From: Oscillospiraceae bacterium
GTDB taxonomy: Bacteria; Bacillota; Clostridia; Oscillospirales; Ruminococcaceae
Length of the DNA: 64,000 nt
Assembly (NCBI GenBank): GCA_025757845.1
Contig: CP107211.1
Coordinates: 2,356,001 to 2,420,000, forward strand
Direction: 5' to 3'
Shown here: one piece after another, positions 1-8,638 of the stretch
Layout of the letters: each line of letters begins with the position of its first letter
How positions within the stretch are numbered: position 1 is the stretch's first letter
The notes under the pieces: model-generated
Databases searched by the model: none
What the model was told of the DNA's origin: nothing
What the model saw: only the letters and a program-made list of their open reading frames with translations
Made by a program: the position numbers and the translations under genes

Positions 1-606
1 CTCACCGACGGCTGGTATAGCCTGTGGACCCAGCACACCCTGTTTTATTCCATGCTCTTCTTCCCTGCCATGGTCGCCACCTATGCCGCCTACCTGTGGC
101 GGCTGGAACATCTGGGGCACAACTGGAACCTCATCATGGCAAGCCCAGTGCGCCCGATGGACCTGTTTGCCGCAAAGTTTGTGGTGGTGACAAAGCTGGC
201 ACTGCTGACCCACGGCTTTGTGTTTGCGCTGTTCGTGTTCTGCGGCAAGGTATTTGCCCATCTGCCCGGGCTGCCGCCGGTCACCTTACCTCTGTTTTTA
301 CTGCGGGGACTGCTGGGTGCGTTGGCTGTCATTGCCGCCCAGCTGGTGCTGGCCATGGTCATCCGCAGTTTTGCCGTGCCCATCTTCCTGGGGCTGCTGG
401 GCGGCATCCTTGGCATTTTTGCCGGGTCCAAAGGCTTTTCCCTGCTCTGGCCCTACGCCCTGATGCAGGCAGGCATGAACGCCAACAAAAGCGAGGACGC
501 ACTGGCCGGAAGTTATGGAATGTTCTTTCTCAGCTGTGCGTTCTGGCTGGCAGCGATGTTTTTGCTGGCATGGGGCCTGCTGCGGAAACGAGATGTAAAA
601 GCGTGA
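1..606 (+). CDS. ABC-2 type transporter permease, 5'-truncated by the window edge
   Basis: The frame is open from base 1, so the true start lies outside the window. About 201 residues are visible, with four to five hydrophobic segments (for example around LLRGLLGALAVIAAQLVLAM) and a short conserved stretch near NLIMASPVRPMDLFAAKF. This arrangement resembles the permeases of lantibiotic-immunity or ABC-2 exporters (MutE/EpiE-like), which pair with a separate ATPase; no ATPase is visible on this side. The gene ends at TGA 604-606 and converges on the MacB-type operon, with a shared terminator between them. The family assignment is from general character only, so the substrate is unknown. Confidence 0.7.
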   Translation, partial: LTDGWYSLWTQHTLFYSMLFFPAMVATYAAYLWRLEHLGHNWNLIMASPVRPMDLFAAKFVVVTKLALLTHGFVFALFVFCGKVFAHLPGLPPVTLPLFLLRGLLGALAVIAAQLVLAMVIRSFAVPIFLGLLGGILGIFAGSKGFSLLWPYALMQAGMNANKSEDALAGSYGMFFLSCAFWLAAMFLLAWGLLRKRDVKA

Positions 607-661
607 CGTTGTTCCTGTAAAAAGAAGCGTTCTGCCGCAATAAAAAATCTTCTGTTCAGAA

Positions 662-697
662 AATCAAGACCCCGCGTTTTCACGCGGGGTCTTGATT
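662..697. terminator. Bidirectional intrinsic terminator
   Basis: A perfect 15-bp stem (662-676 pairing with 683-697) has a six-base loop and A/T-rich flanks on both sides. It lies between the convergent permease and the minus-strand ABC ATPase gene and can serve both. Confidence 0.9.
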
Positions 698-1375
698 TTA
701 AAGTCCTTTTATGATGCACCCATCCTCGATTCGGATGATCTGCTGCGCTTTCTTCGCGATCTCCGGGTTGTGGGTGACAACGATCAGGGTCTGTCCGAAT
801 TCTGCTGCACATTCTGTCAGGAGCTTCATGGTGTCCTCACCCGTTCTGGTGTCCAGATTTCCGGTCGGTTCGTCTGCAAAGACAATGCGCGGTTTCCCGA
901 TCAGTGCGCGGGCGATTGCCGCACGCTGCTGTTGTCCACCCGAAATCTGAGAAGGACGAGCATCGAGTTTCTCTGCGATTCCAAGAATTTCCGTCAGTTT
1001 ACGGAGCATCTGCTCGTCCGGTGTCCGATGGTCGAGATAAAATGGAATCAGAATGTTGTCCCGCACCGTATACTCCGGGAACAGCCGGAAGTCCTGAAAA
1101 ATAAAGCCAATTTTTTGCCGCCGCACCTGTGCAAGCTGCTCTGCATTCATCGCATAGAGGTCCTGCCCATCCAGCAGAACGTTTCCGGTCGTGGGCGGCA
1201 GCAGTCCTCCCAGGATCTTCAGAAGAGTGGATTTCCCGCTGCCGCTGGAACCAATGATGGACGCAAATTCCCCCTTCCAGATCGTCAGATCGCTGGCTTT
1301 CAATGCCTGAACAGCACTTTCACCCTCGCCATAGGTTTTGGAAATTTGCACAGCTTCCAGAATTTTGTCTTTCAT
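698..1375 (-). CDS. ABC transporter ATP-binding protein, MacB/LolD type
   Basis: This 225-residue ATPase has Walker A GSSGSGKST (residues 42-50), a Q-loop around FIFQDF (91-96), signature SGGQQQR (145-151) and Walker B IVFADEPTGNLD (from 164). ATPGNLD-type Walker B regions are typical of the MacB/LolD/FtsE group, which power FtsX-like permeases. Its ATG overlaps the stop of the upstream FtsX-type permease by four bases (ATGA at 1372-1375), so the two are translationally coupled and probably form one transporter. The cargo is not indicated; Gram-positive relatives handle antimicrobial peptides or cell-envelope stress. No two-component system adjoins the pair, unlike the BceAB arrangement. Confidence 0.9.
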   Translation of the reverse strand: MKDKILEAVQISKTYGEGESAVQALKASDLTIWKGEFASIIGSSGSGKSTLLKILGGLLPPTTGNVLLDGQDLYAMNAEQLAQVRRQKIGFIFQDFRLFPEYTVRDNILIPFYLDHRTPDEQMLRKLTEILGIAEKLDARPSQISGGQQQRAAIARALIGKPRIVFADEPTGNLDTRTGEDTMKLLTECAAEFGQTLIVVTHNPEIAKKAQQIIRIEDGCIIKGL

Positions 1376-3867
1376 AAAATGTCCCCCTTCGATGCTTTTT
1401 TACGGATAAAGGAGAAAACCGGCAGCAAAGCCGCGCCCAGCCAGAATCCCATCAGCAGAATGCTGACCAGGATCTGACTTCCCACAGGTCTGTGAAATTC
1501 AAATACACGCCCATCTGTATGGATCCGGATCAGATCCAGAATGCTTTGAATCGGGACAATGTGCGAAACTGCCACCGATACAAGGATATTGACGATCAGC
1601 GTAGTTCCAACGATCACCGGGATCACCCGTTTTGCATAAGAACACACCAATTTTTTCGGGGAAACGCCCAGCGTCAGGAGAAGGGACAACCGCTGCTGCT
1701 GGACTTCATAGGCAGAAAGGTTCAGGACGACCAGCAAAGCGCAGCCCAGAAGAACACCAAGTACCGCCAGAATTCCGACCAGAAATGCGCTTTGCGTTCC
1801 TTCCGTATAGCTTTGGCTGAGCAGATCGTAATTGTCTGCGCTCAGAATCCCATTTCTGCGTGTGGCAATGGATGCAATGGAACGCCGCAGCGAGAAGTTA
1901 TTGCCGGCAGCCAGCTTTACATTCAGGCTGCTGTATCCTTCTTTTTCCATATGGTAGCTTCCTGCGCCTTCAAACATTTTATGATAAAGAGCCGTGCTGA
2001 CAAAAACCGTGCCATTGTAGAAGATCCGATCTGTTGTCAGCAGTGTGTAATCTGCCGTGGATTTTACAATACCGGCAATGGGCAGCTCGGCGGCATACGT
2101 CTGATAAACATCATTTCCGGCTTCGTCCAGCCCGGTATAACGCTGGTATTGGATGCTCAGCTTATCACCGGCCGAGAAGACCGGTTCAACCGGCGTACTG
2201 CCATCCGGTTGGAAGCCCTGATAATATTCATCCGCAGCGGGATCATAATAGCAATCTCCCCACCGGAGCAGAACAGAATCTCCGGCCAGCAGTGCATCCA
2301 TGCTGTTTTCCGGGACGCCGGCGTCTTCGGCAATGTGTTCCAGTTCATCATCCGGCAGGGCGCAAACGAACGTATTCAGCGTCCCATTCGAGGCATTATG
2401 CATGAGATTCGGAACGCCCGTATAAAATCCGTTGTCCTTGACCCGGATATCGGAGAGCATCTGGCTGCCCTGGATCTTGTCCGAAGTAATACTGTAGGTG
2501 TCGGTCAGGTTGATCGCAGCCGAAACATCTTCCACACCGGGCAATGCTGCAAGATCTTCTTTCAAAGAAAATGGCATCCCGGACGTTCCGTTCATCTTGA
2601 TGGACAGACAGGCATACGGCGCATCCAGATCATACGGCAGCATGACACGCCATCCGACATAAAGGCAGCTGACTGCGATCAGCAAGACCGCACAGCCGAC
2701 ACCGACCTGCGGTGCAAGCGGAAGCTGCGCCAAACGGAACTTTTTAGCCTTGCTTTCCTTCTTCTGTGCTGCCTTTGGGCGGGTCAGAACAGCCGGCAGG
2801 AATGCACCCAACAGCACAGCAAGCAAAAACAGTACGGCAAGCAGGATCAACGATGCAAAAGGAACCGCAAAGAACGAAAGCTGTTTTTGCAGTCCAAGCC
2901 CTATGGCGGCAGCACCACACCCAAGAGCAAAACCAAGGAAAACTGCCGCAAGACCTGCAAAAAGAGCTTCCCACAGGCACATCCGGTGCAAGTCCTGTTT
3001 TCTTGCGCCAAGGATCTGGAATGTATTCAGTGTCTGCACTCGTTTATGAAGCACGATCACAAAATACTGCGCAACGGCAAAGAAGCTGACCAGGATCGCG
3101 ATCATCAGCAGGAACGTCAACGAAGAAGACACCGTATCTTCCTGCGGATAGGCATATTCATTTGCAATGAGATCCGGGTCATCCGATGCAGTACCTACGG
3201 TGTCCGCATTCAAATCGTAGAAGGTCTGGAATTTTTGCCCCGCCAGCGCAAGCGGCTCAACGACAACCGCACTGACCGTCAGGTTGCTGCCAAGATTCCA
3301 ATAGACGTCATAGGCCGGAAGAACACCACACAGGGTATAGGTCTGTTCCACGATCTTACCGGAACCGGATAACGGGTCATAATCATTGTCTGCGACCTTC
3401 AGCGTGATCGTCTGCCCCAGATCATAGGAACAGCCCAACGCATCCAACAACGTTGTCGTCATAGCGATCTCATCCGGTTGTGCAGGAAAGTTTCCGCTGA
3501 TCGGCACGATACGCCCCAGTTGTGCAAAGGCGCTGTCTACGGTTCCGATACCGCCCGCCAGCCCATTGTCTGCCCCAAGAACGATCCCATTCTGAATTGC
3601 CGTGCTGGCTTTTGCGGACGCAGGCAGATTCTCCCGCACCTGTGCAGCATCCGTGTCCGTATCCGATAATCTCAGGTATTGCCACTCGCCGTACAGTTCG
3701 CATCGGGTATCCTGCAGCGCCTGGGCAGAGCTGCCAGAATAAATCGTGGCTGCTGTCAGGAACGAAAAAACCATCGTCAGCAGGATCAGCAACAGGCTGG
3801 TCTGCTTTTTCCGCCCAAGCATCCCATGGAACGCCAAAATAAGAGATGGGTTTTCTTTGACTTTCAT
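1372..3867 (-). CDS. FtsX-like ABC transporter permease
   Basis: This 831-residue protein has an N-terminal membrane segment (near ILLTMVFSFLTAATIYSG), a first extracytoplasmic domain, three or four membrane segments around residues 255-400, a second large outer domain and three C-terminal segments. This is the double-FtsX layout of MacB-type permeases fused on one chain. It overlaps the ATPase gene by four bases and is first in the operon. The extracytoplasmic part is long and rich in Asp and Tyr, suggesting it binds a ligand outside the cell. Function is inferred from architecture. Confidence 0.85.
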   Translation of the reverse strand: MKVKENPSLILAFHGMLGRKKQTSLLLILLTMVFSFLTAATIYSGSSAQALQDTRCELYGEWQYLRLSDTDTDAAQVRENLPASAKASTAIQNGIVLGADNGLAGGIGTVDSAFAQLGRIVPISGNFPAQPDEIAMTTTLLDALGCSYDLGQTITLKVADNDYDPLSGSGKIVEQTYTLCGVLPAYDVYWNLGSNLTVSAVVVEPLALAGQKFQTFYDLNADTVGTASDDPDLIANEYAYPQEDTVSSSLTFLLMIAILVSFFAVAQYFVIVLHKRVQTLNTFQILGARKQDLHRMCLWEALFAGLAAVFLGFALGCGAAAIGLGLQKQLSFFAVPFASLILLAVLFLLAVLLGAFLPAVLTRPKAAQKKESKAKKFRLAQLPLAPQVGVGCAVLLIAVSCLYVGWRVMLPYDLDAPYACLSIKMNGTSGMPFSLKEDLAALPGVEDVSAAINLTDTYSITSDKIQGSQMLSDIRVKDNGFYTGVPNLMHNASNGTLNTFVCALPDDELEHIAEDAGVPENSMDALLAGDSVLLRWGDCYYDPAADEYYQGFQPDGSTPVEPVFSAGDKLSIQYQRYTGLDEAGNDVYQTYAAELPIAGIVKSTADYTLLTTDRIFYNGTVFVSTALYHKMFEGAGSYHMEKEGYSSLNVKLAAGNNFSLRRSIASIATRRNGILSADNYDLLSQSYTEGTQSAFLVGILAVLGVLLGCALLVVLNLSAYEVQQQRLSLLLTLGVSPKKLVCSYAKRVIPVIVGTTLIVNILVSVAVSHIVPIQSILDLIRIHTDGRVFEFHRPVGSQILVSILLMGFWLGAALLPVFSFIRKKASKGDIL

Positions 3868-4008
3868 AAAACACCTTCACCTCCGCTTTTCATTCTGATC
3901 AACTGTTTCTATCCAATTAACGCAATTCCCGCTCTTTCGTTACAGCTTTCAAGAGAATTTTTTTTTAATTTTTCTTTTCGTTCATCAATTTTTCGGGGTA
4001 CACAAACA

Positions 4009-4046
4009 AAAAAGAGCATCAAGTCCAACGACTCAACGCTCTTTTA
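4009..4046. terminator. Nested hairpin, possible terminator
   Basis: An outer stem of AAAAGAGC with GCTCTTTT surrounds an inner AGTC/GACT stem. A-runs and T-runs at both ends make it a weak bidirectional terminator candidate; it could also be a leader hairpin of the FtsX operon's upstream region. Confidence 0.4.
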
Positions 4047-4110
4047 TTGTCCAGTCCTCCTGCACATCACTGTGCATCCACTTTGATTCCTGGCAGGGAG
4101 TTCCAGACAC

Positions 4111-4154
4111 AAAAGGTCATCGGATGCCGTTTTCTATGCATCGGATGACCTTTT
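4111..4154 (-). terminator. Terminator after the ABC-2 permease operon
   Basis: AAAAGGTCATCGGATGC pairs with GCATCGGATGACCTTTT with one central mismatch. Read on the minus strand the stem is followed by a T-run, directly after the stop at 4171. Confidence 0.75.
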
Positions 4155-4170
4155 GGGGCAGCGTTTCCGT

Positions 4171-5424
4171 TTAAGCCACCCTGGTCTTTCTCAGATACCC
4201 CCATGCTGCCAATCCAACGAGCAGAACGATCTTGATCGGTGCCGATGCCAGCAGTACATCGGCCTGAAAGAAGGCATGCCCGCCTGCATAGAGAAAATCA
4301 AAACTGATCATTTTATACATCAATGCGTTGGAAAGCCCAATGCCTCCTGCCGGAAGCAGGGTGGACAGCCATTCTCCAAAGGAGCCCGGCACGACCATAT
4401 AAACGATCAGCGGTGCCACCACGCTGATCAGTGCCACAGACAAAGCGATCAGGTTGTTCTTGGCCCATACGGATGCCATCAGCACAAAGGCCACCTCCGC
4501 AAAGAAAATCAGAAAGTTTGCCGCCAGCATGACCCACTCCATCTGGCCAACGGTATACGGCAGCAGGCTGGTCACAGAAAACAGCCATTGCACGGAAGTT
4601 TGGGTACTTTCCCAACCAAACAGAGCATTCGTGACCAGAATCCACACCATGCCGCAGAGCAGATACGCCGCCCCTGTGATACTGAACGCCGCCGCCAGCT
4701 TTGCCGCTGCCAGCCGCAGACCGCCGTTTTTTGTGCACAGTTGGATGTTCTGCGCTCCGGTCTGTGCATCCGATGCAAACACCGGGGCCGCAATCACCGC
4801 GCACAGCAGGGTGAGCAGCAAACTCAACAGGGTCTGGTAATCCATTGCGTCTGAACTGACCCCAAATGAATAGGTGAACGGTTTTTGTACAGCATCGAAC
4901 TTTTTCTGTGCAATGGCCTGCGCCTGCTCATAGCCGGGCTTTCCGCTTTGTTCCAGCCAGATCACCGATTCCAGCCGTTTGGGGAGCTGGCTGTAAAAGT
5001 TCTGCATATCCTCTGCGGTCAGCCCCATCACACCCGGTGCCATGCCGGTTTTCGAGTCGGCAAAGGCTTCCTTTGCGTTGTTCACAAAAGGCCGATACCG
5101 GGCAAGTTCTTTATAAAATACCTCGTCCGGGATATCGTTGATGGAGCTTGCATCATACTGCCGGTACACCCGCTGATAGGTTTCCAGTGCTTCCTGCATG
5201 ACATCCGGCGTGATGGTACCGGATACCTGCTGCTCCTGCCGTTTCCGGATTGCTTTCAGACCTGTGTAACGCACTTCGTTCCCGCTGGCATCCAGTTCCG
5301 TCCAGCCGATAAAGGTCACCGGCAGATACGCCATGACCACGGCCAGCACCAGCGCAATGGCCAGCAGAATGGCTGTCATACGGGTTTTGCACACACGTTT
5401 CAATTCCAACCGATACAGGTTCAT
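4171..5424 (-). CDS. ABC-2 type transporter permease
   Basis: The start at 5424 (MNLYRLELKRV) is chosen because its ATG overlaps the upstream ATPase stop by four bases (ATGA) and a GGAGG lies a few bases upstream. The 417-residue product has one N-terminal membrane segment (about residues 15-35, ending VVMAYLPVTFIGW), a roughly 150-residue extracytoplasmic stretch rich in Gln/Tyr, then five segments. This is the ABC-2 membrane protein plan. It is last in the operon sigma factor, six-helix protein, ATPase, permease. The substrate is unknown; such ECF-linked exporters commonly answer envelope stress, but that is inference. Confidence 0.8.
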   Translation of the reverse strand: MNLYRLELKRVCKTRMTAILLAIALVLAVVMAYLPVTFIGWTELDASGNEVRYTGLKAIRKRQEQQVSGTITPDVMQEALETYQRVYRQYDASSINDIPDEVFYKELARYRPFVNNAKEAFADSKTGMAPGVMGLTAEDMQNFYSQLPKRLESVIWLEQSGKPGYEQAQAIAQKKFDAVQKPFTYSFGVSSDAMDYQTLLSLLLTLLCAVIAAPVFASDAQTGAQNIQLCTKNGGLRLAAAKLAAAFSITGAAYLLCGMVWILVTNALFGWESTQTSVQWLFSVTSLLPYTVGQMEWVMLAANFLIFFAEVAFVLMASVWAKNNLIALSVALISVVAPLIVYMVVPGSFGEWLSTLLPAGGIGLSNALMYKMISFDFLYAGGHAFFQADVLLASAPIKIVLLVGLAAWGYLRKTRVA

Positions 5425-6302
5425 TTTGCTTCCTCCATTTCCTCCGGGAACAGCCATAGATACAGATCTTCCAGCCGGGGCTGTGCCGGGACGCTGTCCG
5501 GCAGCTGCGGCGTATCGGCAAGGTAGCGCAATGTTACCGTTCCGTCCGGCTCGTTGCGCAGGTTCACTACCCGCAGCCGGTGCTCCCACCGGGCAAGCTG
5601 TTCCATCGGGATATTCCCCTGCCAGACTTTGGCTTCGATCTGCTTTACCAGCCCTTCGGTGGTGTCCTGTGCAATGATTTTGCCAGCCTTCATCACGGCA
5701 TTTTCAGCTGCAATGTATTCCACATCCGAAACGATATGCGTTGAAATAAGAACGATCCGTTCCTGTGCAAACTCCGACAGCAGATTGCGGAAACGCACCC
5801 GTTCTCCGGGGTCCAGCCCTGCCGTAGGTTCATCTAAAATCAGAATTTCCGGGTCGTTGAGCAACGCCTGTGCGATGCCTACCCGGCGCTTCATACCGCC
5901 GGAGAGCTTTATGATCTTTTTGCGGCGCACCTCGGTCAGGCTTACCCGCTCCAGCAGTGCGTCGATTTGCCGGGCAGCCTCTGTGCGCGGCAGACCCTTG
6001 AGCGCCGCCATATATTCCAGATAGTCCTGCACCGTGAATTCCGGGTAAAACCCGAATTCCTGCGGCAGATACCCCAGCTTTTCCCGGTAGGCCGCACCAA
6101 GCGTTCCAATCTCCACCCCATCGCACAAAATCCGGCCACTGCTGGGCCGCAGAATGCCCGCCAGCATCCGCATTAAGGTTGTTTTGCCTGCACCATTCGC
6201 CCCCAGCAGTCCCCACACACCCGGCGTGAGAGTGATGGACACATCATCCACCGCCGTTTTATCCCGGTATCGCTTTGTAATATTCTGAATTTTCAGTTCC
6301 AT
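5421..6302 (-). CDS. ABC transporter ATP-binding protein, ABC-2 exporter type
   Basis: This 293-residue ATPase has Walker A GANGAGKTT (residues 34-42), signature LSGGMKRR and Walker B ILILDEPTAGLDPG. The GANGAGKTT and LSGGMKRR forms are usual for drug, peptide or Nat-type ABC-2 exporters. The last ~80 residues after the nucleotide-binding fold form a C-terminal extension typical of this subfamily. It is coupled to the permease downstream by a four-base overlap and follows the six-helix protein by about 12 bases. Confidence 0.9.
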   Translation of the reverse strand: MELKIQNITKRYRDKTAVDDVSITLTPGVWGLLGANGAGKTTLMRMLAGILRPSSGRILCDGVEIGTLGAAYREKLGYLPQEFGFYPEFTVQDYLEYMAALKGLPRTEAARQIDALLERVSLTEVRRKKIIKLSGGMKRRVGIAQALLNDPEILILDEPTAGLDPGERVRFRNLLSEFAQERIVLISTHIVSDVEYIAAENAVMKAGKIIAQDTTEGLVKQIEAKVWQGNIPMEQLARWEHRLRVVNLRNEPDGTVTLRYLADTPQLPDSVPAQPRLEDLYLWLFPEEMEEAK

Positions 6303-6314
6303 GACTTGCTCCTT

Positions 6315-7046
6315 TCAATCTTCTGCAATATATTCTGACCGGGCGGCAAGCCGGATGCACTGCAGCACCATGCAGAGCACCAGCACGCCCGCCGCCAGCG
6401 GCAGACCTTTCGGCAGTTCCGATAATCGCACGAACCGCAGCAAACACAGCTGCCCTGCAAACAGTGGTACAGCCCCCGTCATCATCCATTCCGGGCGCAC
6501 CCAGCGCAGCAGCAGAAGCAGCTCATTGTTTGCGGTCAGGAATGGCACGGTCAGCACCGCCAGCAGTTGCCCGATGCTCCATGGCATGGCTGCCCGCACA
6601 TTGAGTACCAGCACTCCCAGCAGGATCGTTTCCCCCGCCAGCAGCAGCAAAAACCGCATCACCAGCGGACGACCGATTCCTGCATATGTGGCATGTTCCA
6701 GTTCAAGCATCTTATATTGACTTGCCCGGTATAAAAACGGCAGACCGAGCAGGGCTGTCAGCATGGCGAGCGTGCTCAGACCAAACAGTGCATTGCGTAC
6801 TGTCCATGCCTTCTCCCACAGGGCAAGTTCCCGACCCACACTGTACAACGCCAGTGCCGCCATTGCTTCCAGCGCCCAGACCTTCCAGCCCAGCAATTTG
6901 AGCTGGCAGTGCAGCAAATCGCGCCAACCACTCCGTTGTTTTCCGGCACGTTCCGCCCGGCAGCGGCGCAGCAGCGTTTCCGGGACGGCTGTGTCAAACT
7001 CTGTCGCCAGTGCTCTGGACAGTTCTTTTTCAAAGGCTCGATTCAT
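6315..7046 (-). CDS. Six-helix membrane protein of an ECF sigma/ABC operon
   Basis: The start at 7046 (MNRAFEKELSRA) is preferred over 7067 because GGAGG sits seven bases upstream and the ATG overlaps the sigma-factor stop (ATGA 7043-7046). The 243-residue product has a soluble N-terminus of about 50 residues with basic patch ERAGKQR, then six hydrophobic segments. I do not recognise a named family. Its position directly after an ECF sigma gene is where an anti-sigma factor usually sits, and its cytosolic N-terminus could hold the sigma factor, but no zinc HxxxCxxC anti-sigma motif is visible. It may equally be a second exporter subunit. Confidence 0.75.
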   Translation of the reverse strand: MNRAFEKELSRALATEFDTAVPETLLRRCRAERAGKQRSGWRDLLHCQLKLLGWKVWALEAMAALALYSVGRELALWEKAWTVRNALFGLSTLAMLTALLGLPFLYRASQYKMLELEHATYAGIGRPLVMRFLLLLAGETILLGVLVLNVRAAMPWSIGQLLAVLTVPFLTANNELLLLLRWVRPEWMMTGAVPLFAGQLCLLRFVRLSELPKGLPLAAGVLVLCMVLQCIRLAARSEYIAED

Positions 7047-7585
7047 CTCCAGTCCTCCTTTTCCCATTGCATTTTCAAGGTTTTCAATGCGGCACGCAGG
7101 CGGGACTGCACTGTGCGCAGGGGCAGACCTGTGATCTGCGCGATCTCCCGCAATTTAAGCTGTTGTGCGAACCGCAGCAATACCAGTTCCCGCTGTTCCG
7201 GCTCCAGCTGAGCCGTCAGCGCTCGCAGGTTTGCTTTCTCCTCTGCCGCAGCAAAGCCGCTTTCCTGATAGGCGGGTTCGCCCGGCAAGCTCTCCAGCGA
7301 TACCTCCGTCCGCTCCATAGTGCGGTTCAGATCGATGCAACTGTTTTTTGCGATTTTGTACAAAAAGGGACGGAATGACCCCTGAAATCCACCACAGGAA
7401 TCCAACCAGCGCACCGCTTTCAAAAAGGTTTCCTGTGCTGCATCCTGCGCCTGCTGTTCGTCTGCTGTATGCCAACGGCAATAGTTCAGAATTTGTGGGT
7501 AGTACGCTGCAATCAGAGTGTCCAGTGCACCCGTATCTCCGCTCTGCGCTTTCCGCAGCAATAATTCTGTCTGGATACGGTTCAC
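7043..7585 (-). CDS. ECF-type RNA polymerase sigma factor (sigma-70 family)
   Basis: Region 2 (AYYPQILNYCRWHTADEQQAQDAAQETFLKA, here shortened in description to its core DAAQETFLK) and region 4 (REIAQITGLPLRTVQSRL) are both present, and there is no region 1 or 3, as in ECF sigma factors. I place the start at a GTG (7585) with AGGAAGG just upstream. An ATG at 7621 lies in frame 12 codons earlier but lacks a ribosome site. The gene leads the operon that encodes a membrane protein and an ABC-2 exporter, so it probably activates its own exporter operon under envelope or peptide stress. Confidence 0.8.
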   Translation of the reverse strand: MNRIQTELLLRKAQSGDTGALDTLIAAYYPQILNYCRWHTADEQQAQDAAQETFLKAVRWLDSCGGFQGSFRPFLYKIAKNSCIDLNRTMERTEVSLESLPGEPAYQESGFAAAEEKANLRALTAQLEPEQRELVLLRFAQQLKLREIAQITGLPLRTVQSRLRAALKTLKMQWEKEDWR

Positions 7586-7717
7586 CCCCTTCCTGTCTAT
7601 TAAAACGTCCCATACCATCAAAATGATTTTCGTTTTTTCAAAAATTTCAAATAATTGCCTTTATCCTGTTCTTATAAGCTTTGTCATCCTAAAGAGCCTT
7701 GTGTTTTTCCTTGTCAA

Positions 7718-7764
7718 GAGGGCTGGCACCCGCAAGATGGAGGAGCCTTGCCCCGACAAGTCCG
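7718..7764 (+). repeat. Internally deleted copy of a dispersed repeat
   Basis: It begins TCAAGAGGGCTGGCA, like the left end of the longer copy at 21421, and continues with GCAAGATGGAGGAGCC and TTGCCCCGACAAGT, like that copy's right end. About 145 bp of the middle is missing. Confidence 0.65.
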
Positions 7765-7911
7765 CGTTTGCGCAGGCGGAACAAGCTCATATTGCAAACA
7801 AAGAAAAACAGAGCGTTCCCGATGGGGAACGCCCTGTCAACCTTATCGTGTGTGGATTTTTGCAGGGTGCGTCCGGGTGGATGCCCCCGTTTTTGTTTTG
7901 TCTGAATCTGC
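7765..7911 (+). pseudogene. Remnant of the 3' end of a small mobile-element gene
   Basis: In frame it reads AQAEQAHIANKEKQSVP and later VCGFLQGASGWMPPF. These parallel AWQAEQAHHANNEKQEVP and VCGF...WQGASAGAHPVF at 24518-24760. It has no start and no upstream half, and it ends in a weak GGGTGC/GCCCC hairpin plus T-run. As at 24.5 kb, the dispersed repeat abuts its 5' side. Confidence 0.55.
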
Positions 7912-7918
7912 CTGCGGA

Positions 7919-8638
7919 CTATTCTTCTGGCGAATCATCCGCTTCAACACGCAGCATCCGGTAGCCGACCCCCACATGGGTCTGAACCAGATGCAGAGAA
8001 TGTGCGCCTGATTCCAGCTTTTTGCGCAAAGATGCCATGTAGACACGCAGGGATGCAATGTCGTTTTCTTGCGAGCTTCCCCAGACTTTTTGCGTAATCG
8101 CCGTATGGGTCAGAACCTTTCCTACATTGTGCGCAAGGACACAAAGCAGCTTATATTCGATTGGGGTCAGATGCAGTTCTTCATCGTTCAGCCAGACACA
8201 GCCGGCAGCAAAATCAATTTTCAGCGGGCCATTTACAAAAACGGAGCTGCTGACCTCACCGGATGCCTGCAAATTCAGCCGCCTTTGCGTCACGCGCAGG
8301 CGAGCCAGAAGCTCATCCACTGAGAAAGGCTTCGTCAGATAATCGTCTGCGCCCTGATCCAGTGCTTCGATCTTATCGGAATCCTCACTGCGGGCACTCA
8401 AAACGATGATGGGTAGATTCGACCACTCCCGGATGCGGCGGATCACCTCAACGCCATCAATATCCGGCAGTCCGAGATCCAGCAGCATAATATCCGGGTT
8501 ATGGCTGGACGCCATCATCACAGCCATCTCTCCGTTGGCCGCTGTCAGGAATTTATACCCGTGTGCTTTCAGGGTGGTTGTGATCAGACTCCGTACCGAT
8601 GAATCGTCCTCAACAACCAGAATCGTTGGTTTATTCAT
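7919..8638 (-). CDS. kdpE: KdpE-type response regulator
   Basis: The 239-residue protein has an N-terminal receiver domain (acidic pair near VVEDD, phospho-acceptor Asp in MLLDLGLPD, Lys in LTKPF) and a C-terminal winged-helix DNA-binding domain (LTPIEYKLLCVLAHNVGKV, VYMASLRKKLE). It is closest to KdpE among OmpR-type regulators. It overlaps the kdpD stop by eight bases and is last in the ktrB-ktrA-small ORF-kdpD-kdpE operon. KdpE normally activates kdpFABC; here the nearby potassium system is Ktr, so autoregulation of this operon is the simplest inference. Confidence 0.9.
   Translation of the reverse strand: MNKPTILVVEDDSSVRSLITTTLKAHGYKFLTAANGEMAVMMASSHNPDIMLLDLGLPDIDGVEVIRRIREWSNLPIIVLSARSEDSDKIEALDQGADDYLTKPFSVDELLARLRVTQRRLNLQASGEVSSSVFVNGPLKIDFAAGCVWLNDEELHLTPIEYKLLCVLAHNVGKVLTHTAITQKVWGSSQENDIASLRVYMASLRKKLESGAHSLHLVQTHVGVGYRMLRVEADDSPEE

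Larger units (their letters stand above)
3868..4170. other. Intergenic region with two hairpins
   Basis: There is no convincing ORF. The region carries the probable promoter of the FtsX operon on its left part (A/T-rich, 3940-3990), one nested hairpin (4009-4046) and the terminator of the gene that ends at 4171. Confidence 0.6.
7586..7918. other. Intergenic region with mobile-DNA remnants
   Basis: It contains the A/T-rich promoter region of the sigma operon (7586-7700), then a short copy of a dispersed repeat and the degraded tail of a small mobile-element gene, both listed separately. No intact gene is seen. Confidence 0.6.
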
